Source: Vitellaria paradoxa
Taxonomy: Eukaryota > Streptophyta > Magnoliopsida > Ericales > Sapotaceae
Direction of reading: 5' to 3'
DNA length: 64,000 nucleotides
NCBI GenBank assembly: GCA_019916065.1
Contig: CM034238.1
Span: forward strand, 28,507,246-28,571,245
Under the pieces are notes generated by a model, which was not told the origin of the DNA, did not search any database, and worked only from the letters and a program-made list of their open reading frames with translations. Position 1 is the first letter of the stretch. Every line of letters starts with the position of its first letter. Below are positions 23,048 to 36,300 of the stretch, piece by piece. The position numbers and the translations under genes are program-made.

Positions 23048-23056
23048 TTAATACTT

Positions 23057-24208
23057 TAAGGGTATGTTTGGCACGTGAGAATGGAATGGAATGGAATTCA
23101 TTCCCATTTTAGCTAATTCTCTTGTTGGTATCAAAAAATTAAGTTAGAATGGTATTCCATGGGAATATCTATTCTCACATTAAATGGGAAAAAGCATTCT
23201 ACAATTTAAGTGATAAAACAGTCATTTTATTATAATCAAAATTTGATCTAAAAACTGAAAAAGGAAAAGAAAAACAAAAATAAGCGAGTACTTTTTAATA
23301 AAAAAATTTTCTTAATTACTCCCTTGAGTTGTAAAATGATCATTTTATCTATTGACTTTATTTTCGAATTAGATTTGAACCCGGGCTGTAAAATGACTAT
23401 TTTACTTTTAGTTTTTTTTTTCAAATTCATATTTTGGGCTTTTGAAAGGCTAATAAAAATTGTTCTTTCAGACTACTTAGTAACTGAGCAAATTTTGATA
23501 AAATCCGAACTCAGATTATAAAATGACCATTTTGCCCCTGGGTTTTTTTGCCCAAATTTGTATTTTGGGCTTCCTAAAAAGTTTAAAAATATTTATCAAT
23601 GTATTTCTTTGATAGTTAATAAAATTTCATCTCAATTTGAGTTCAAATTGTAAAATAACGATTTTATTCCTAAGCCATTTTTTTGTCCAAATTTGTATTC
23701 TAAGCTGTCCAAAAAGTTGAAAAAATATTCTTGATATATTTCTTAATAATTAAATAAATTTCAGTCTGATTTGAATTCAGACTGTAAAATGACTATTTTG
23801 CCTCTCGACTCGTTTTTGGACCAAATTTATATTTTAGGCATCGCAAAAGAGTAAAAAATATTTATTGACATATTTCTTATTAGTTAAGAAAACTTTACCC
23901 AATTTTGAACTTGAATTGCAAAATGATCATTTTACCCCTAGTCTCTTTTTTTTTTTTTACTCAAATTCGCGCTCTGAAAATAAAATATATTTTTGTAGTT
24001 TTTAAAAAATTCATATTAGTAGTTTTTATTATATTTCATTATATTCAAAATATGTAATTAAATTATGAAAATTTAAATGTCTATTCTATTCTCATTATTT
24101 TCATGTTAGCAACCAGAAAAAGGAATGGAATGGATTCCCACCGTTAATCCATTTTTACATTTTATTCCATTCCATTCTATTTCATTTCTATGTATCAAAC
24201 ATAACTAA
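23057..24208. mobile_element. Non-autonomous TIR element with GGAATGG ends
   Basis: The left end GGTATGTTTGGCAC...GGAATGGAATGGAAT pairs with the right end ATTCCATTCCATTCT...GTATCAAACATAAC (inverted, about 40 bp, imperfect). About 1.15 kb, no transposase. The interior is mostly a degenerate ~132-bp tandem array (23331-23990). It directly abuts the MULE on the left and another element on the right. A clear TSD was not found; the end type suggests hAT-like. Confidence 0.6.
23331..23990. repeat. Degenerate ~132-bp tandem repeat array
   Basis: The core TGTAAAATGAYCATTTT starts at about 23331, 23388, 23518, 23650, 23784 and 23918. Spacing is 57, 130, 132, 134 and 134 bp. Each full unit also carries a CAAATTTGTATTTTGGGC-like block and an AAAAATATT...TTTCTT block. 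The first unit is truncated. It lies entirely inside the 23057-24208 TIR element. Confidence 0.75.
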
Positions 24209-24212
24209 ACAT

Positions 24213-24715
24213 AGGGTGCGTTTGGCGCACCAAATTTTGGTAAAAATCTCTGAAAATATTTAAAAACTTTTAAAGATCTCTATACATTTTTACACATTCC
24301 CACTTTTTCAAAGTTTAAAAAAAGTTCAATAGTTTTCCAAAAAAAGTCGATAACTAGAATTTGGTTAATCAACTAGAATTTTTTTTTTCACCATTCTCAC
24401 CATAGACTTTCAAATTACCGAATGACATCCACTTTGACTATTTTTTGTGGGCTCGTAGAAACCGTTTTAACGGATTGTAGAAACTATTCCGACAGATTCG
24501 CGCGACCTGGAATCTGTTTGAATGGATTGTAGTGCAAAAAAGCCATGACTGTCTCAAATTTTGAATCTGTCCAAACGAAAATCTAATCTGTCAGAACGGA
24601 AATCTTACTATTCATCTCTAAAAAATACGATTTGAAATGTGTGCACCAAACGCAAAAAGTTTCTCCAAATCATATTTTATCTCATTTTTTATAACTCCAA
24701 ACTCACTCGTAACTA
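24213..24715. mobile_element. MITE-like TIR element, possibly compound
   Basis: The left end AGGGTGCGTTTGGCGCACC pairs with GTGCACCAAACGC at 24641-24653. A further CCAAACTCACTCG near 24700 could be the true outer end. Non-coding. Confidence 0.4.
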
Positions 24716-26107
24716 AAGGCGTTGAAACTTTTCAAACAACAGGATGACTTCAGTTTACTGCCCAAAAGGTTTTGACATCCGTCCATCCTTTGTTTTTTTT
24801 TTTTTTTTTCGAATTAAAGAAAAAAATTACAAAGTGTAGAAAGCATATCCTCGATATACAAAAACTACATAGTACATGAATATGCTATAAATGAGTTAGT
24901 TAACTTGAATCCCCCAACATTACTATTTGAAAATACCAACCCGTCATTAAAAATTAAAAAAAAAATTAAAATGAACCAGTCAAAAGAGACTGACAGACAA
25001 GCCATTAAGACCTCGAGTTGTGCCGGATGGTTTGCATATTTAATCAAAAGCTAACAAAGATTCAGCAAATTAACTTCAACGCCTTTTGGAATTAGGGAAA
25101 CGGATTAGTGTTATGGTAGAAAAAGTTAACACCTTTTACTATACAAAAACTAAACTAGTAGATCATGTAAATTGCCGCTTGTAAGATTTCAAACATTTAA
25201 GAAAGAAAAATTATACGATCACACATTTCTGAAACAAAAATATATATATATATATATATATATTTAAGAAAGTAATATGAAATAAAAAAATGTTAAATTT
25301 ATTTTACTTGCTCATATGGTGAAGAGAATGAATTGATATTTGTTAATCCTTTTCAAAAAAAAAAATGATATTTGCACCTCAAAAAAATTCTATCAATTTT
25401 TTTCCAGTGACTTAGAATCTCACTGCTTTATTGCAATTTTTAACGAATTATGTAGCCGATGGTAAACCGAGAGCCCGTGCAATACCTCACAAATTACGCA
25501 AATCAGTTAAATTTAAGACTTACGTCTTGTGTAAAAACCTCTAAAATTTGCTACCTTAGAGTTAAACTTCTTACCTCTCTTAGGGAAGACGAGAGTTTTG
25601 CTCAACTACTTAAAAAAAAAAAAAAAAAAATTCCCTTGTACTCCGTCACGTGAGTGAATATTTTATACTACAACGAAATATTGAAAGTACCTTTTTAAAG
25701 TGCCAATGTCAACTCTTTTATTTATTAATCATAAAAAAAAGTACATATAAACAATTGTTTTCCCTTTCATTTCAATAATCCTTCCACAAATTCTTATTCC
25801 CGACCTTAGAAAACATGTTTGCCATAAAAACTAAGATGGGTTATCAATACAAGATAATTTGCCATATAACTCGTTGGCCTAATGAGATACTGTAATTTTT
25901 GGACATGGCTATCGAAGAGCCAAACACAGTCGTACCAGATTATGTAATGGAATGAAAATGTGAAGAAAACGACCATTTCAACTTTTTTTTTTTTATTTTT
26001 TTGGGTAATTTCATATTATCGTGGACACTAAAAGATGATATGGAACAAATGGATGTGCGCAGAAATATGAAGTTTCCAAGTATACATTTCAAAACAAGAA
26101 CGACCAA
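24716..26107. other. Intergenic AT-rich DNA
   Basis: No gene recognised. It contains a (TA)n microsatellite (about 25240-25262) and poly-A/T runs (24787-24810, 25611-25630). Confidence 0.55.
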
Positions 26108-26503
26108 GATCCCGTTTGGAGGTTCAAAAAAAAGTACCAAAAATTACATTTCATAACTTTTGGTACGTTTGTTAGAATCACAATTTTACCCACTTTTTTG
26201 CTCTACTACAGTAATTTATTCCACAAAAACTTTTACTAAACACACAAAAATTATCACTTTTTTACTCTGCTACAGTAAAAAAAACTTATAAAACACACAA
26301 AAAGTTACCACTTTTCTGATTTACTACAATAAATTTACCAAACACTTAAAAGTTGTAAAAAATTGCTAAAAATTATACTTAATTCCACCAAACACACCAA
26401 AAAATTATAACTACAAAAAAAAAAAAAAAAAACAAAAACAAAAACAAAAAACTACCCAAAGTTTTACTTTTTTGCTTTTTTTTTTGAAACTCCAAACGGG
26501 CTT
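26108..26503. mobile_element. MITE-like TIR element
   Basis: The left end GATCCCGTTTGGAGGTTC pairs with the right end AACTCCAAACGGGCTTC. It contains internal near-repeats of TTTACTCTGCTACAGTAA and an A-rich tract. Non-coding. Confidence 0.45.
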
Positions 26504-26988
26504 CAAGGATTTCAATCCGACATCACAAATAATGATCTGAATTATTGAAAAGCATGCTTTGAAGTAAACAACCCAAGCACCAAACTCCACCCCTCTCATT
26601 CTTTCTGTACTAGTCTCTCCCGTTCAGCTCAAGGGATACAAATGCTCCTGCGCATTTACGAGAAAAAAAATAAAAAAAGGATAATGTGCCTCATAGCTAA
26701 TTAAAGACAAACAGATCCCACCATTACATATGTGCCTATAATCATTATCTCAAAAAAATGAAACAAAATATTGAGAGAATTCTATCCTTGATATGAAAAC
26801 GCAGCCATGGAGTAAAGCCACCAAATTCAACACCCAGAGGAAGGGAACAGTAATTTAACTAAAAAGAGGACAAGTTGCCAGAAGGTTAATTAACTCAAAA
26901 CTAAATAAATATCCATCGTGCACACCTTAATAGTTCAATCCTCCGAAGGATTTGAGGATTTTCTCCAATAGATGTAATATGCAATATC
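26504..26988. other. Downstream flank of the ARI gene
   Basis: No ORF of note. It lies 3' of the putative poly-A signals of the minus-strand ARI gene. Transcription probably ends here. Confidence 0.4.
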
Positions 26989-27255
26989 TTTATTGCTCAT
27001 GTCTCGAGGTAGAGAATACACACATTTATTATGTTAGAAGCCCAATCTAAGGCTACGCACAAAATATGTTTTTTTTTTTTTTTTTTGAAATTTCCTTCCT
27101 TCTAAAGACCATAGGAACACCTCAAAAGGATGGAGGATTATCAAAAGGAGGCCAAAAATCAGGTGTTTCATCCATGAATGATCATTTTCGAGGGACATGG
27201 AGTCGCTAGTTAGAGCTATACACTTGAAAATATTTGCATTGACCAAATTCTAAGG
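26989..27255 (-). terminator. ARI 3' UTR with two poly-A signals
   Basis: Downstream of the ARI stop codon (27256-27258, minus strand) there are two AATAAA hexamers, at 27025-27030 and 26989-26994. The spacing (about 225-265 nt) fits a plant 3' UTR. A T-run on the + strand near 27069-27086 (A-run in the transcript) lies between them. Confidence 0.5.
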
Positions 27256-27371
27256 TCAGCTCCTGTCAATGACCTCAGCAGGTAAGTTGAGGTCTATCAC
27301 GCCGCTGCCGAGACTTTCCTTTCTAGGACGCTTACGTGATGAGCACCCACTATCTTCTGAGCTACCAGTAC
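27256..27371 (-). CDS. ARI: ARI last exon: C-terminal tail with EAR-like motif
   Basis: On the minus strand, after CAATTTCAG, the exon reads [20 protein letters not shown]...[12 protein letters not shown] then TGA at 27258-27256. Plant ARI1/2-group proteins end with just such a tail: a Ser/Asp stretch, CSSRKR/A-R basic cluster and DLNLPAE. The exon start phase (2 nt completing a Gly codon) fits exactly the one base left by the exon at 55312. DLNLP fits the DLNxxP form of the EAR repression motif. The basic cluster could be a nuclear-localisation signal (inference). Placing this exon 27.9 kb from its partner rests on homology and phase. Confidence 0.85.
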
Positions 27372-30300
27372 CTGAAATTGGACACAAATGGCTTTAGAAG
27401 AGTTCTAAAAATACATGTTGCCTTCACTACCATTGAGACTGAGTTAAGGCCATACGGAATTAGTACTAGATGCAAACATGTCATTCAACATAAATTTCTC
27501 TGCGTGTATCAATACGAGTAATTAGTGATGTCAACTTCGTACGAACTTCGAGACATTTATCGAAAAAGAAGTTCAAATATTTTGACAATTTGGTGACAAT
27601 ACTACTTTTGCATATTATGAAACAAGAAGGAAAATTCCATGCCTTCATAAACAGTTAGAAGCTATAACACCACAAGTTAGTCCATCCATTCCAGGTACTA
27701 TGCTGCATTAAATATGTTCCTTATAAGACAAAAGTGATACTCAATTTAACAGAGCCTTAGTCCCATAACATTTATTCTTTCAGTAACAAATTTTTGTCCC
27801 ATAACATTTATGCTTCGGTAACAAATTTAGTAAAAATATGTAAAATTGCCAAGAAATGATCCATTTATCTTGCACAAATTTTCAGATCGAAAAGAATTCT
27901 AATCTCAATCCAAACCGTACACCCGTGCCCTGAAATCAGTAATCAAAATAATGACAGTAAAGCTAATTGAGCCCGACTTGAGGAATTCCAAAATTATTTC
28001 AGGAGCTGTTTACCATTGATTTTCTGCGTGTAGGTTTAGTATCTAATTGAATTAGAAACCAGTCCAAGAAACTAGCATCCCTGCCACAAGAAGTAATATT
28101 TCATAACCAAAAGTGACAGAATTGCAAGATTTTTATTTTTTTATAATTAAAATTGTATTTGTTGAGGAAAAGAATAGAAGTATTGAGAGAGAAAATCACT
28201 CCTTCCTCTTACATTCATTTATAATGAAGATTTAAAGTCAAGTACAATTAGGAAACTGGCAACATAAGGAACTAAGAATTATCCAAGGATATATAAATAC
28301 TCTGCCATATTCACAAAGATATTATAATTACCCTAACACTGACCCTCAAAATCGAGCATAGAAATTGATCATACCCAGCCTGATAGACAGCTACTGGAAA
28401 GAAGAATGAGACAAACGCTTAGTGAGGATATCAACCAACTAAGAATCTGAGCATACAAAACGACTAGTAAAATCACGCTTCAACAGAAGACTGAATAAAA
28501 TGACAAATACTTGGCATGCTCATGAAAGACTGGGTTACTGGCAGAAAAAATGCAAGCAGAATCAATCTCGCAGGAAGAGGTGTGGTTGAGGAACCCTTTG
28601 TCAATCTCCCTGGGTTACCACTTATAGATGAGGCCGCCATGCAGAAAACCTCCACGTTCATCACTTCTGCACGTCCCAAAATTATGGCATCCTGCCATAT
28701 CACATAACTGTTTACATGATTCTCAGAGTAATGGCAATTACTTCTATCCACGCCTCTTAACTATCTTGGCCGACTTATGTTTTTACTATGTTGATGGTTT
28801 GGCAAATCTATTCACTCTCCTCAACTGACAAAAACATTCCTTAATCAAAGCCAATCAGCATCGGCCTCTTTTGGCAGATGTAAATTTCAACTTTACCTCA
28901 GTGCTCAAAACATAACAGTCGAGGATAACATAATTGGCCAGCTATCCTAACTTATTCACTTAGCCAGTTGATACAACATCGAACTAACTGTATCTCCTTT
29001 GGCTGATATTACAACTGGTTTGTCTCTTAAGCAAAATCTCTTAATATCGGCCTATCATACTTGGCCGATATTACTTCGAATCTTCTATAATCCTTCTCAA
29101 TTAAGACTTCTGATGGCAGCAGTACATGTGTCATCACGTCATAGGTTAGGGTTTTATTGGAATAAATAGAGAGAAAAAAGTCTCTTACCCTACTTAATGA
29201 GGCCTCTATATCTTAAAAACTTATTTTGCTTCTCTCCCCCCAACCTGTCCAGACAAAGAAAAAAGGAATTAGTCTCCATGCTTTTCTTCTCCTCTTCTTT
29301 ATCTTAGCACCCCACCACAATCTGAAAGCAAGTCTCACATCTGAGGGGAAAACCATTACATCCCAAAACAATTAAGGATCAGTTCCCAGATCTCTCTCAT
29401 CCGAGCACACTAATGAGCCAATGATTAATGGACTCAGCTTCTCCTTTGCACAAACATCATTTGTTGATCAAGATCAAGCCTCGTTTGAGTAGATTATCAC
29501 CGTGAGAATCCTTCCTTGAATCAAACACCAAACCAAAAAAGCCACCTTGAGAGGTGCTCCATTTTTCCAAACACTGAGTGTAAAAAGAATTCACTATGAA
29601 ACTACAGGAAGTGGAACCCACCCATCTCACCCTCTCCTTTCCTCCTAGGCTTTTGATTTTATTTAGGTTTGATAGCAAATTCAAAGGCTCTCCTTCTTAT
29701 AGTTAATAAAATTTCTCCTCATCTCAATATTCCAGAAAGCTCTCCTGTTCCTTTGGTGGTCAAGGTCTGAAACCATTCCCTTGCTATTCTTGGCAATAGT
29801 AAAAATGTTTTGGATGACAATCTATGAGGCTACCATCCCCAAGCCACTAATTGTGCCAAAACTTGATTCTATCCACCCTGCCTCTGTGACTTCTAAACTT
29901 TGGTTAGATTTTTTGGACATATTTCCATACTCGTATCGTATATTCCTTTATATTCTTTGGTATCCTAACCCCCCATCTCCACCACATATTTGAATGCTAT
30001 AAGATTTCTCCATAAAAGATGCCTTTCATTGGCAAAATTCCAAAGCCACTTCCCCAAATGTGCATCGCTCATCAATATGAGTTGCTTAATCCCCAACCCT
30101 CCTTTCGTTAAGGGTTTACATACCATCCCCCATTTCACCAAATGGTACTTAAATTCATCTCCAATGACTCCCTAAAGAAAGTTCCTTTGAATCTTCTATA
30201 GCTTTTTCATAATTGTCATAGGTATCTTGAATAGTGAAAAAAGGTAAATGAGAAGATTTGATAGTGTCCTCTTGAGGAAGGTAACTCTTGAGGAAGGTAA

Positions 30301-33300
30301 TTCTTCCCCCTTTTGATAAGTACCTCTTTCCCAACACCTGCTAATTCCTCTGGAAGTTGTCAACCACTCCATTCCACAATTTGATTGCCTTGTACATCAA
30401 ACCCAAATGGACACAAGGATAAGTAGAAGGAAGCACTATAACCAAACCCCCCACCTTAGGACCCTCTTTGACCAAAATCAACTCAGACTTACTAAATTTA
30501 CCTTTAATTCCTATCAAGATTATGAATTGAATGAGAAAGCTTCACACCCTAAAGGTTGTGACAGCATCAATTTATATACATAGAACTGTACAAATTTAGG
30601 AAACAAAATCAAATCTTCTCCCATTCTAGGAAAAGATAAATCTATAATCTGATATAGGGAGATGCAATACCACCTAACATGGTTAAGTTCCTCGCTCGAC
30701 TTATACCCAACCAGGGGCATCTGAGTAAGGAGGCCCCCAATCACTCGACCGATCTTCGGCTAAGCACTTTGGTTGAATTATTCCCGCCAAAGTAGCTTAT
30801 GTTACGAGTCATGCGCACGGCCCTCTTTTGATAGTTCCAATATATACGCTTATAAAAATACTATTACAAACCGCATTGGACACAACACGTTGACTAATGA
30901 ACTAAGGAACTAACCTTGGGATTTATAATACAGGTGGCATCACCCCATTGGACTTCTCTTACTAACTTTGCCAAATTACTTTCTTAATTCTCTTACTAAC
31001 TTAAACATTGGAGATTCCTTGGTAGGCACCAAACCGGTGTTCTAGACAGCTTTCTGTGCTTGGATTGGACTTCCAGGAGGATACGAGTTTATTGATTTAT
31101 TAGTTGGCGTCATTTGTGGAAACCAAAATTTCTCACAGTTTCTATAGTTCAAACCAAGCCTAGCATAAATACCCAACTAGAATCATAGGTAGCAGCAATG
31201 ATGAAAAACTGGAATGATGATCGAATGACGGCTGTTGAGAATCATGTCAAATCAAGGCAAATCCGTTTCCTGATTTGTTGAGAATCACATCAAATTAAGG
31301 CAAATCAGTTTCCTGATTCTTAGGAAATCTTAGTTGTATATTTTGCAATTATAGGGATCCTACTTGTTTCCTAAAATTCAGGATTGTATAGCTGTATATT
31401 TCTGTTACATACCTTTAGCTTTATTTTCTTTTTTTAGAGGCTGTATTGCATCTATAAAAGGGGAAGTATTTTTTGCTTTTCTACAGTAAAATAGGAATAA
31501 AAAAGATCCTTTTCTTCTCAACCTTCATGGTATCTGAGCTGATATAATTGGCCTCTGTTCTTTTTTAAACATTCTCCTTACCTTTGTTTTTTTTGGTTTC
31601 TGTGATCTCATCTCACCAATTTTATTCCCTGCCCATTACCATGTCAGAAATCTCTAAATCAATCCTTACCACTGGCTCTGCCAATGGTGCTAATCTCAAT
31701 TCCTCTAAACTTCCAACTGAATCACTCTCTCATTCTGTCCAAATCACTACCATTCGTCTCAATGGGAACAATTTTCTTAGGTGGTCCCAGTCCGTTCGAA
31801 TGTATATTAGAGGGAGAGGGAAAATCGAGTATTTAACTGGTGACATTGTAAAGCTGGAAAAAATTGATGCTGGTCATGCTGCTTGGGATGCTGAAAACTC
31901 CATGATAATGGCCTGGTTAGTGAATTCTATGGAGGAGGAAATAAGTGCAAACTACATGTGTTATCCTACTGCCAAAGCCCGTTGGGATAATGTCACTTTG
32001 ATGTATTCAGACCTTGGTAATCAGTTCCAAATATATGAGTTACAATTCAAACTGGGGGAAGTCCGTCAAAGTGAGAATTCTGTCACTAAATATTTCAATA
32101 TTCTCAAAGGTTTATGGCAGGATCTTGACTTATTCAATGATGACTATGAGTGGAAGAACACAGATGATTGCAATTACTTTAAGAAGGAGAACTCACGGAT
32201 TTTCCAATTTTTGGCTGGGCTCAATGTTGATTTTGATGAAGTACGAGGTAGGATTTTAGGTCGTCAACCTCTTCCTTCCTTCGACGAAGTTTTTTCTGAA
32301 GTTCGACGTGAAGAAAGCAGGAGAAATGTCATGCTTGGCAAGAAAATCACTGTTGGACCAGTGGAAAATTTAGCATTAATGGGGACTGCTGCTTCTGCTT
32401 ATCGTGACCCTAATACCCAGCGTCGCCAAGATGACAAACCAAAGGTCTGGTGTGATTTTTGCAATAAACCATGACATACTCGTGAAACCTGTTGGAAACT
32501 ACATGGAAAACTTGTTGATTGGAAACCTGTGGAATGGAAAAATAATAAACAAAATGATCTGAGTTGTGCCCCAGCCAAAGCACATACTGCTGAGACCACC
32601 TCTTTGAGTGAAGAACAAATAAAGCAACTCCTAAAGCTGCTGAACTCTGCTCCGCTGACTCCCGGTACTCCTGTAGCATCCTTGGTTCAAACAGGTATAA
32701 CTTTGTGTGCCTACTCTTCATTATCTGCATCTTGGATCATAGATTCGGGTGCCTCTCATTACATGACTAATCTGTCCCATTTGTTTATATCTTATGAACC
32801 CCTTTCTAGAAATAAAAAAGTTCGTATTGTAGATGGAAGCTTATCTCCCATTGCTGGCCAAGGTTCAATTTGTTTATCAAAAAAAATTATTCTGAAATTT
32901 GTTTTGCATGTCCCAAAACTCTCTTGTAATCTTTTGTCAGTGAGTCGTTTATCCAAAGATTCTAATTATCGTATTATCTTTGGTGTCTCTTGTTGTGAAT
33001 TCCAGGATTTGAACACGGGGATGATGATTGGCAGCGCTAGAATGATAGAAGATCTCTACTATTTTGATGACAACCATGTTAGGAATAAACAAGCTCAGGG
33101 TTTTATTGGTAGTGTCCGTTCAAACCCTGTTCATGATCAAATAATACTATGGCATAATAGACTAGGACATCCTAGTTTTTCATATTTAAAGTATTTATTT
33201 CCTTATTTATTTAAAGGCGTGGATTGTAACTCTTTGGTTTGTGAAACTTGTTTCTTGGCTAAAAGCCATCGGAATTTCTATAAAATTAAACCATATTGTA

Positions 33301-36300
33301 CTTCAAGGCCTTTTTATCTAATACATAGTGATGTTTGGGGTCCTTCTAAGATTACTACTTTAACCGGAAAAAAATGGTTTATGACATTCATTGATGATCA
33401 TACACGTTTATGCTGGCTTTATCTAATGGATTCAAAAAATGAGGTTGCAAAATTCTTTAAAGATTTTTACTCTTTGGTTGAAAACCAATTTCAAGCTAAC
33501 ATAAGTCTTCTTCGAAGTGACAATGGAATAGAATTTTTTAATGAATGTTTAGGAGATTTTTTTTAAAAAAGGGGGCATTGTACACCAATCTACTTGTCGG
33601 GATACTCCTCAACAAAATGGAATTGCAGAACGTAAAAACAAGCACTTGCTTGAAGTAGCTAGGGCTCTTATGTTTCATATGAATGTTCCTAAATATCTTT
33701 GGGGAGATGCAATCTTAACAAGTTGTTATCTGATTAATAGAATGCCTACTAGGGTTTTGAACTATGACACTCCTTTACAAATTCTTAAAAAATCTTTTCC
33801 AAACACACGCCTAATCAATAATCTCCCTTTAAAAATTTTTGGTTGTAAGGCATTTGTTCATGTTCCATCCCATCTTCGATCCAAATTTGATCCACGAGCT
33901 GAAAAATGTATATTTTCAGGCTACTCTCCTACTAAAAAAGGCTATAAGTGTTTTAATCCAGTTACTAAAAAATTTCATGTTAGTATGGATGTTCAATTTC
34001 TTGAAACAATTCCATTTTATACCAAAACCTCTCTTCAGGGGGAGACTTTGAATGAAGATCAGTTTTGGCAACAAGAAGAACCAAAACCAGTACCTTTTTT
34101 CCCTAAAATAAATCAGGAAATGGATACTTTACTTAGAGAAAATGCGGACAATACTGATCTATCTATGCCAAGTAAAACTGTATCACAAACAGGGGGAGAA
34201 ACTTTACCTCCTATGTCCACTGAGCTGCGTGTTTATACTAGACAGAGGTCTAATCCCAATATTAAGAATCTTCCAATCAATCCTGAGCATGGTCAATCAT
34301 CACCTCCTAGTTCTCTGATTTCTGGTAATCCTCCTATAAATCCTACTTCTTTACCTTTTTTTGATCTTGATGTTCCCATTGCTTGTAAAGGAGTTAGAAA
34401 TTGTACCAAACATCCTATTGCCAAATATCTGTCCTCTCATAGACTTTCAAAAAAATACAAAGCCTTCACAACAAATGTTTCTCACCTGTTTGTACCTAGA
34501 ACCATACAGGAAGCACTAGGACACTCGGAGTGGAAGTCAGCAATGTATGAGGAGATGAGAGCACTTCAAAAAAATAAAACCTGGGAAATTGTTGATCTAC
34601 CTAGGGAGAAGAAGACAGTAGGGTGCAAGTGGGTTTTCATAATCAAGTGTAAGTCTGATAGGAGCATTGAGAGATACAAGGCAAGGCTAGTTGCTAAAGG
34701 TTTCACACAAACTTATGGAATTGACTATCAAGAAACCTTTGCACCTGTTGCAAAGATCAATTCCATTCGCGTATTACTTTCTCTTGCTGTACATCTCAAC
34801 TGGCCTCTGCAACAGTTAGATATAAAGAACGCTTTCTTAAATGGCGATTTGGAGGAATAAGTGTTTATGGACTTACCACCTGGCTTCGAAGGAGAATTTG
34901 GAGAAGAGAAAGTTTGCCGATTAAAGAAGTCATTGTATGGTCTTAAGCAATCTCCTAGGGCCTAGTTTGATAGGTTTGGAAAGATTGTCAAGCTTCAAGG
35001 GTATGTGCAAAGCCAAGCCGATCATACAATGTTCTACAAACACTCAAGAGAAGGGAGAGTGGCAATATTAATAGTTTACGTTGATGACATCATTTTGATT
35101 GGAGATGATGTTTTTGAACTTGATAAACAAAAGAAGGCCTTAGCCCGTGAGTTTGAAATCAAAGACTTGGGTCCTCTAAAATACTTTCTTGGAATGGAGT
35201 TTGCGAGATCCAAGAACGGTATTTTTATCTCTCAAAGAAAGTACATACTTGATTTGCTAGGAGAAACTGGTTTACTCGGTTGCAAAGCAGCAGAAACCCC
35301 CATAGAACCAAATCTGAAGCTTCAACCTGCAAGTTCGGAAAAAATGGTTGACAAAGAGAGATATCAACGCTTAGTTGGGAAATTGATTTATCTCTCCTAT
35401 ACACGTCCTGATATTGCGTCTGCAGTGAGCATGGTAAGTCAATTCATGCACTCAACTAATCAAGAACATTTTGATATTGTATACAGAATTTTAAGTTACT
35501 TAAAGGGAACACCAGGAAAAGGAATTCTATATGAAAATAGGGGACATCTCCAAGTTGAAGTGTTTACTGATGCTGATTGGGCAGGGAGTGTAACAGACAG
35601 AAGATCAACTTCGGGATATTGAGATAGTGGCACATGGTATCTGTGAAGTTTTGTGGATCAAACAGTTACTTGAAGAGCTTAAAACTACTAGTCCTTTGCC
35701 TATGAAGGTTTTTTGTGATAACAAAGCCGCCATTGCAATTGCACACAATCCAGTGCTCCATGATAGAACTAAACATGTTGAAGTTGACAAACACTTTATC
35801 AAGGAGAAACTGGAGAATGGACTAATTATTATGCCTTACATTCCCACGTCTGAACAGGTAGCAGACATTCTCACTAAAGGTCTACCAAAGAAGCAATTCG
35901 ATAGTTTGGTGAGCAAGCTGGCCATGAACGATATCTTCCAACTAGCTTGAGGGGGAGTGTTGAGAATCATGTCAAATCAAGGCAAATTAGTTTCCTGATT
36001 TGTAGAGAATCACATCAAATCAAGGCAAATCAGTTTCCTAATTCTTAGAAAATCTTAGCTATATATTTTGCAATTATAGGGATCCTACTTGTTTCCTAAA
36101 ATTCAGGATTGTATAGCTGTATATTTCTTTTACATAACTTTAGCTTTATTTCGTTTTTTTATAGGCTGTATTGTATCTATAAAAGGGGAAGTATTTTCTA
36201 CTTTTTTGCAGTAAAATAGGAATAAAAAAGATCCTTTTCTTCCCAACGTTCAACGGCCATGGAGAGGCAGATGGCCAAGATGATGGCAATGATGCGGATA

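Larger units (their letters stand above)
31233..36252 (+). mobile_element. Full-length Ty1/copia element ('copia-1') nested in the gypsy gag
   Basis: 5,020 bp with LTRs of 295 bp each (31233-31527 and 35958-36252), TG...CA ends and TSD ACGGC on both sides (31228-31232, 36253-36257). A PBS TGGTATCTGAGC directly follows the 5' LTR, and a GAGGGGGAG polypurine tract precedes the 3' LTR. gag, protease, integrase, RT and RNase H are in copia order but broken at 32473, about 33560, 34858, 34963 and about 35620. By hand count about 20 of 295 LTR positions differ. This makes it old, but it is the youngest layer of the nest. Confidence 0.92.

Noticed and set aside
23331..23990. CRISPR-like array
   Set aside because: Repeat units of ~132 bp diverge along their whole length and have no constant repeat/unique spacer pattern; this is a eukaryotic tandem repeat in a transposon.
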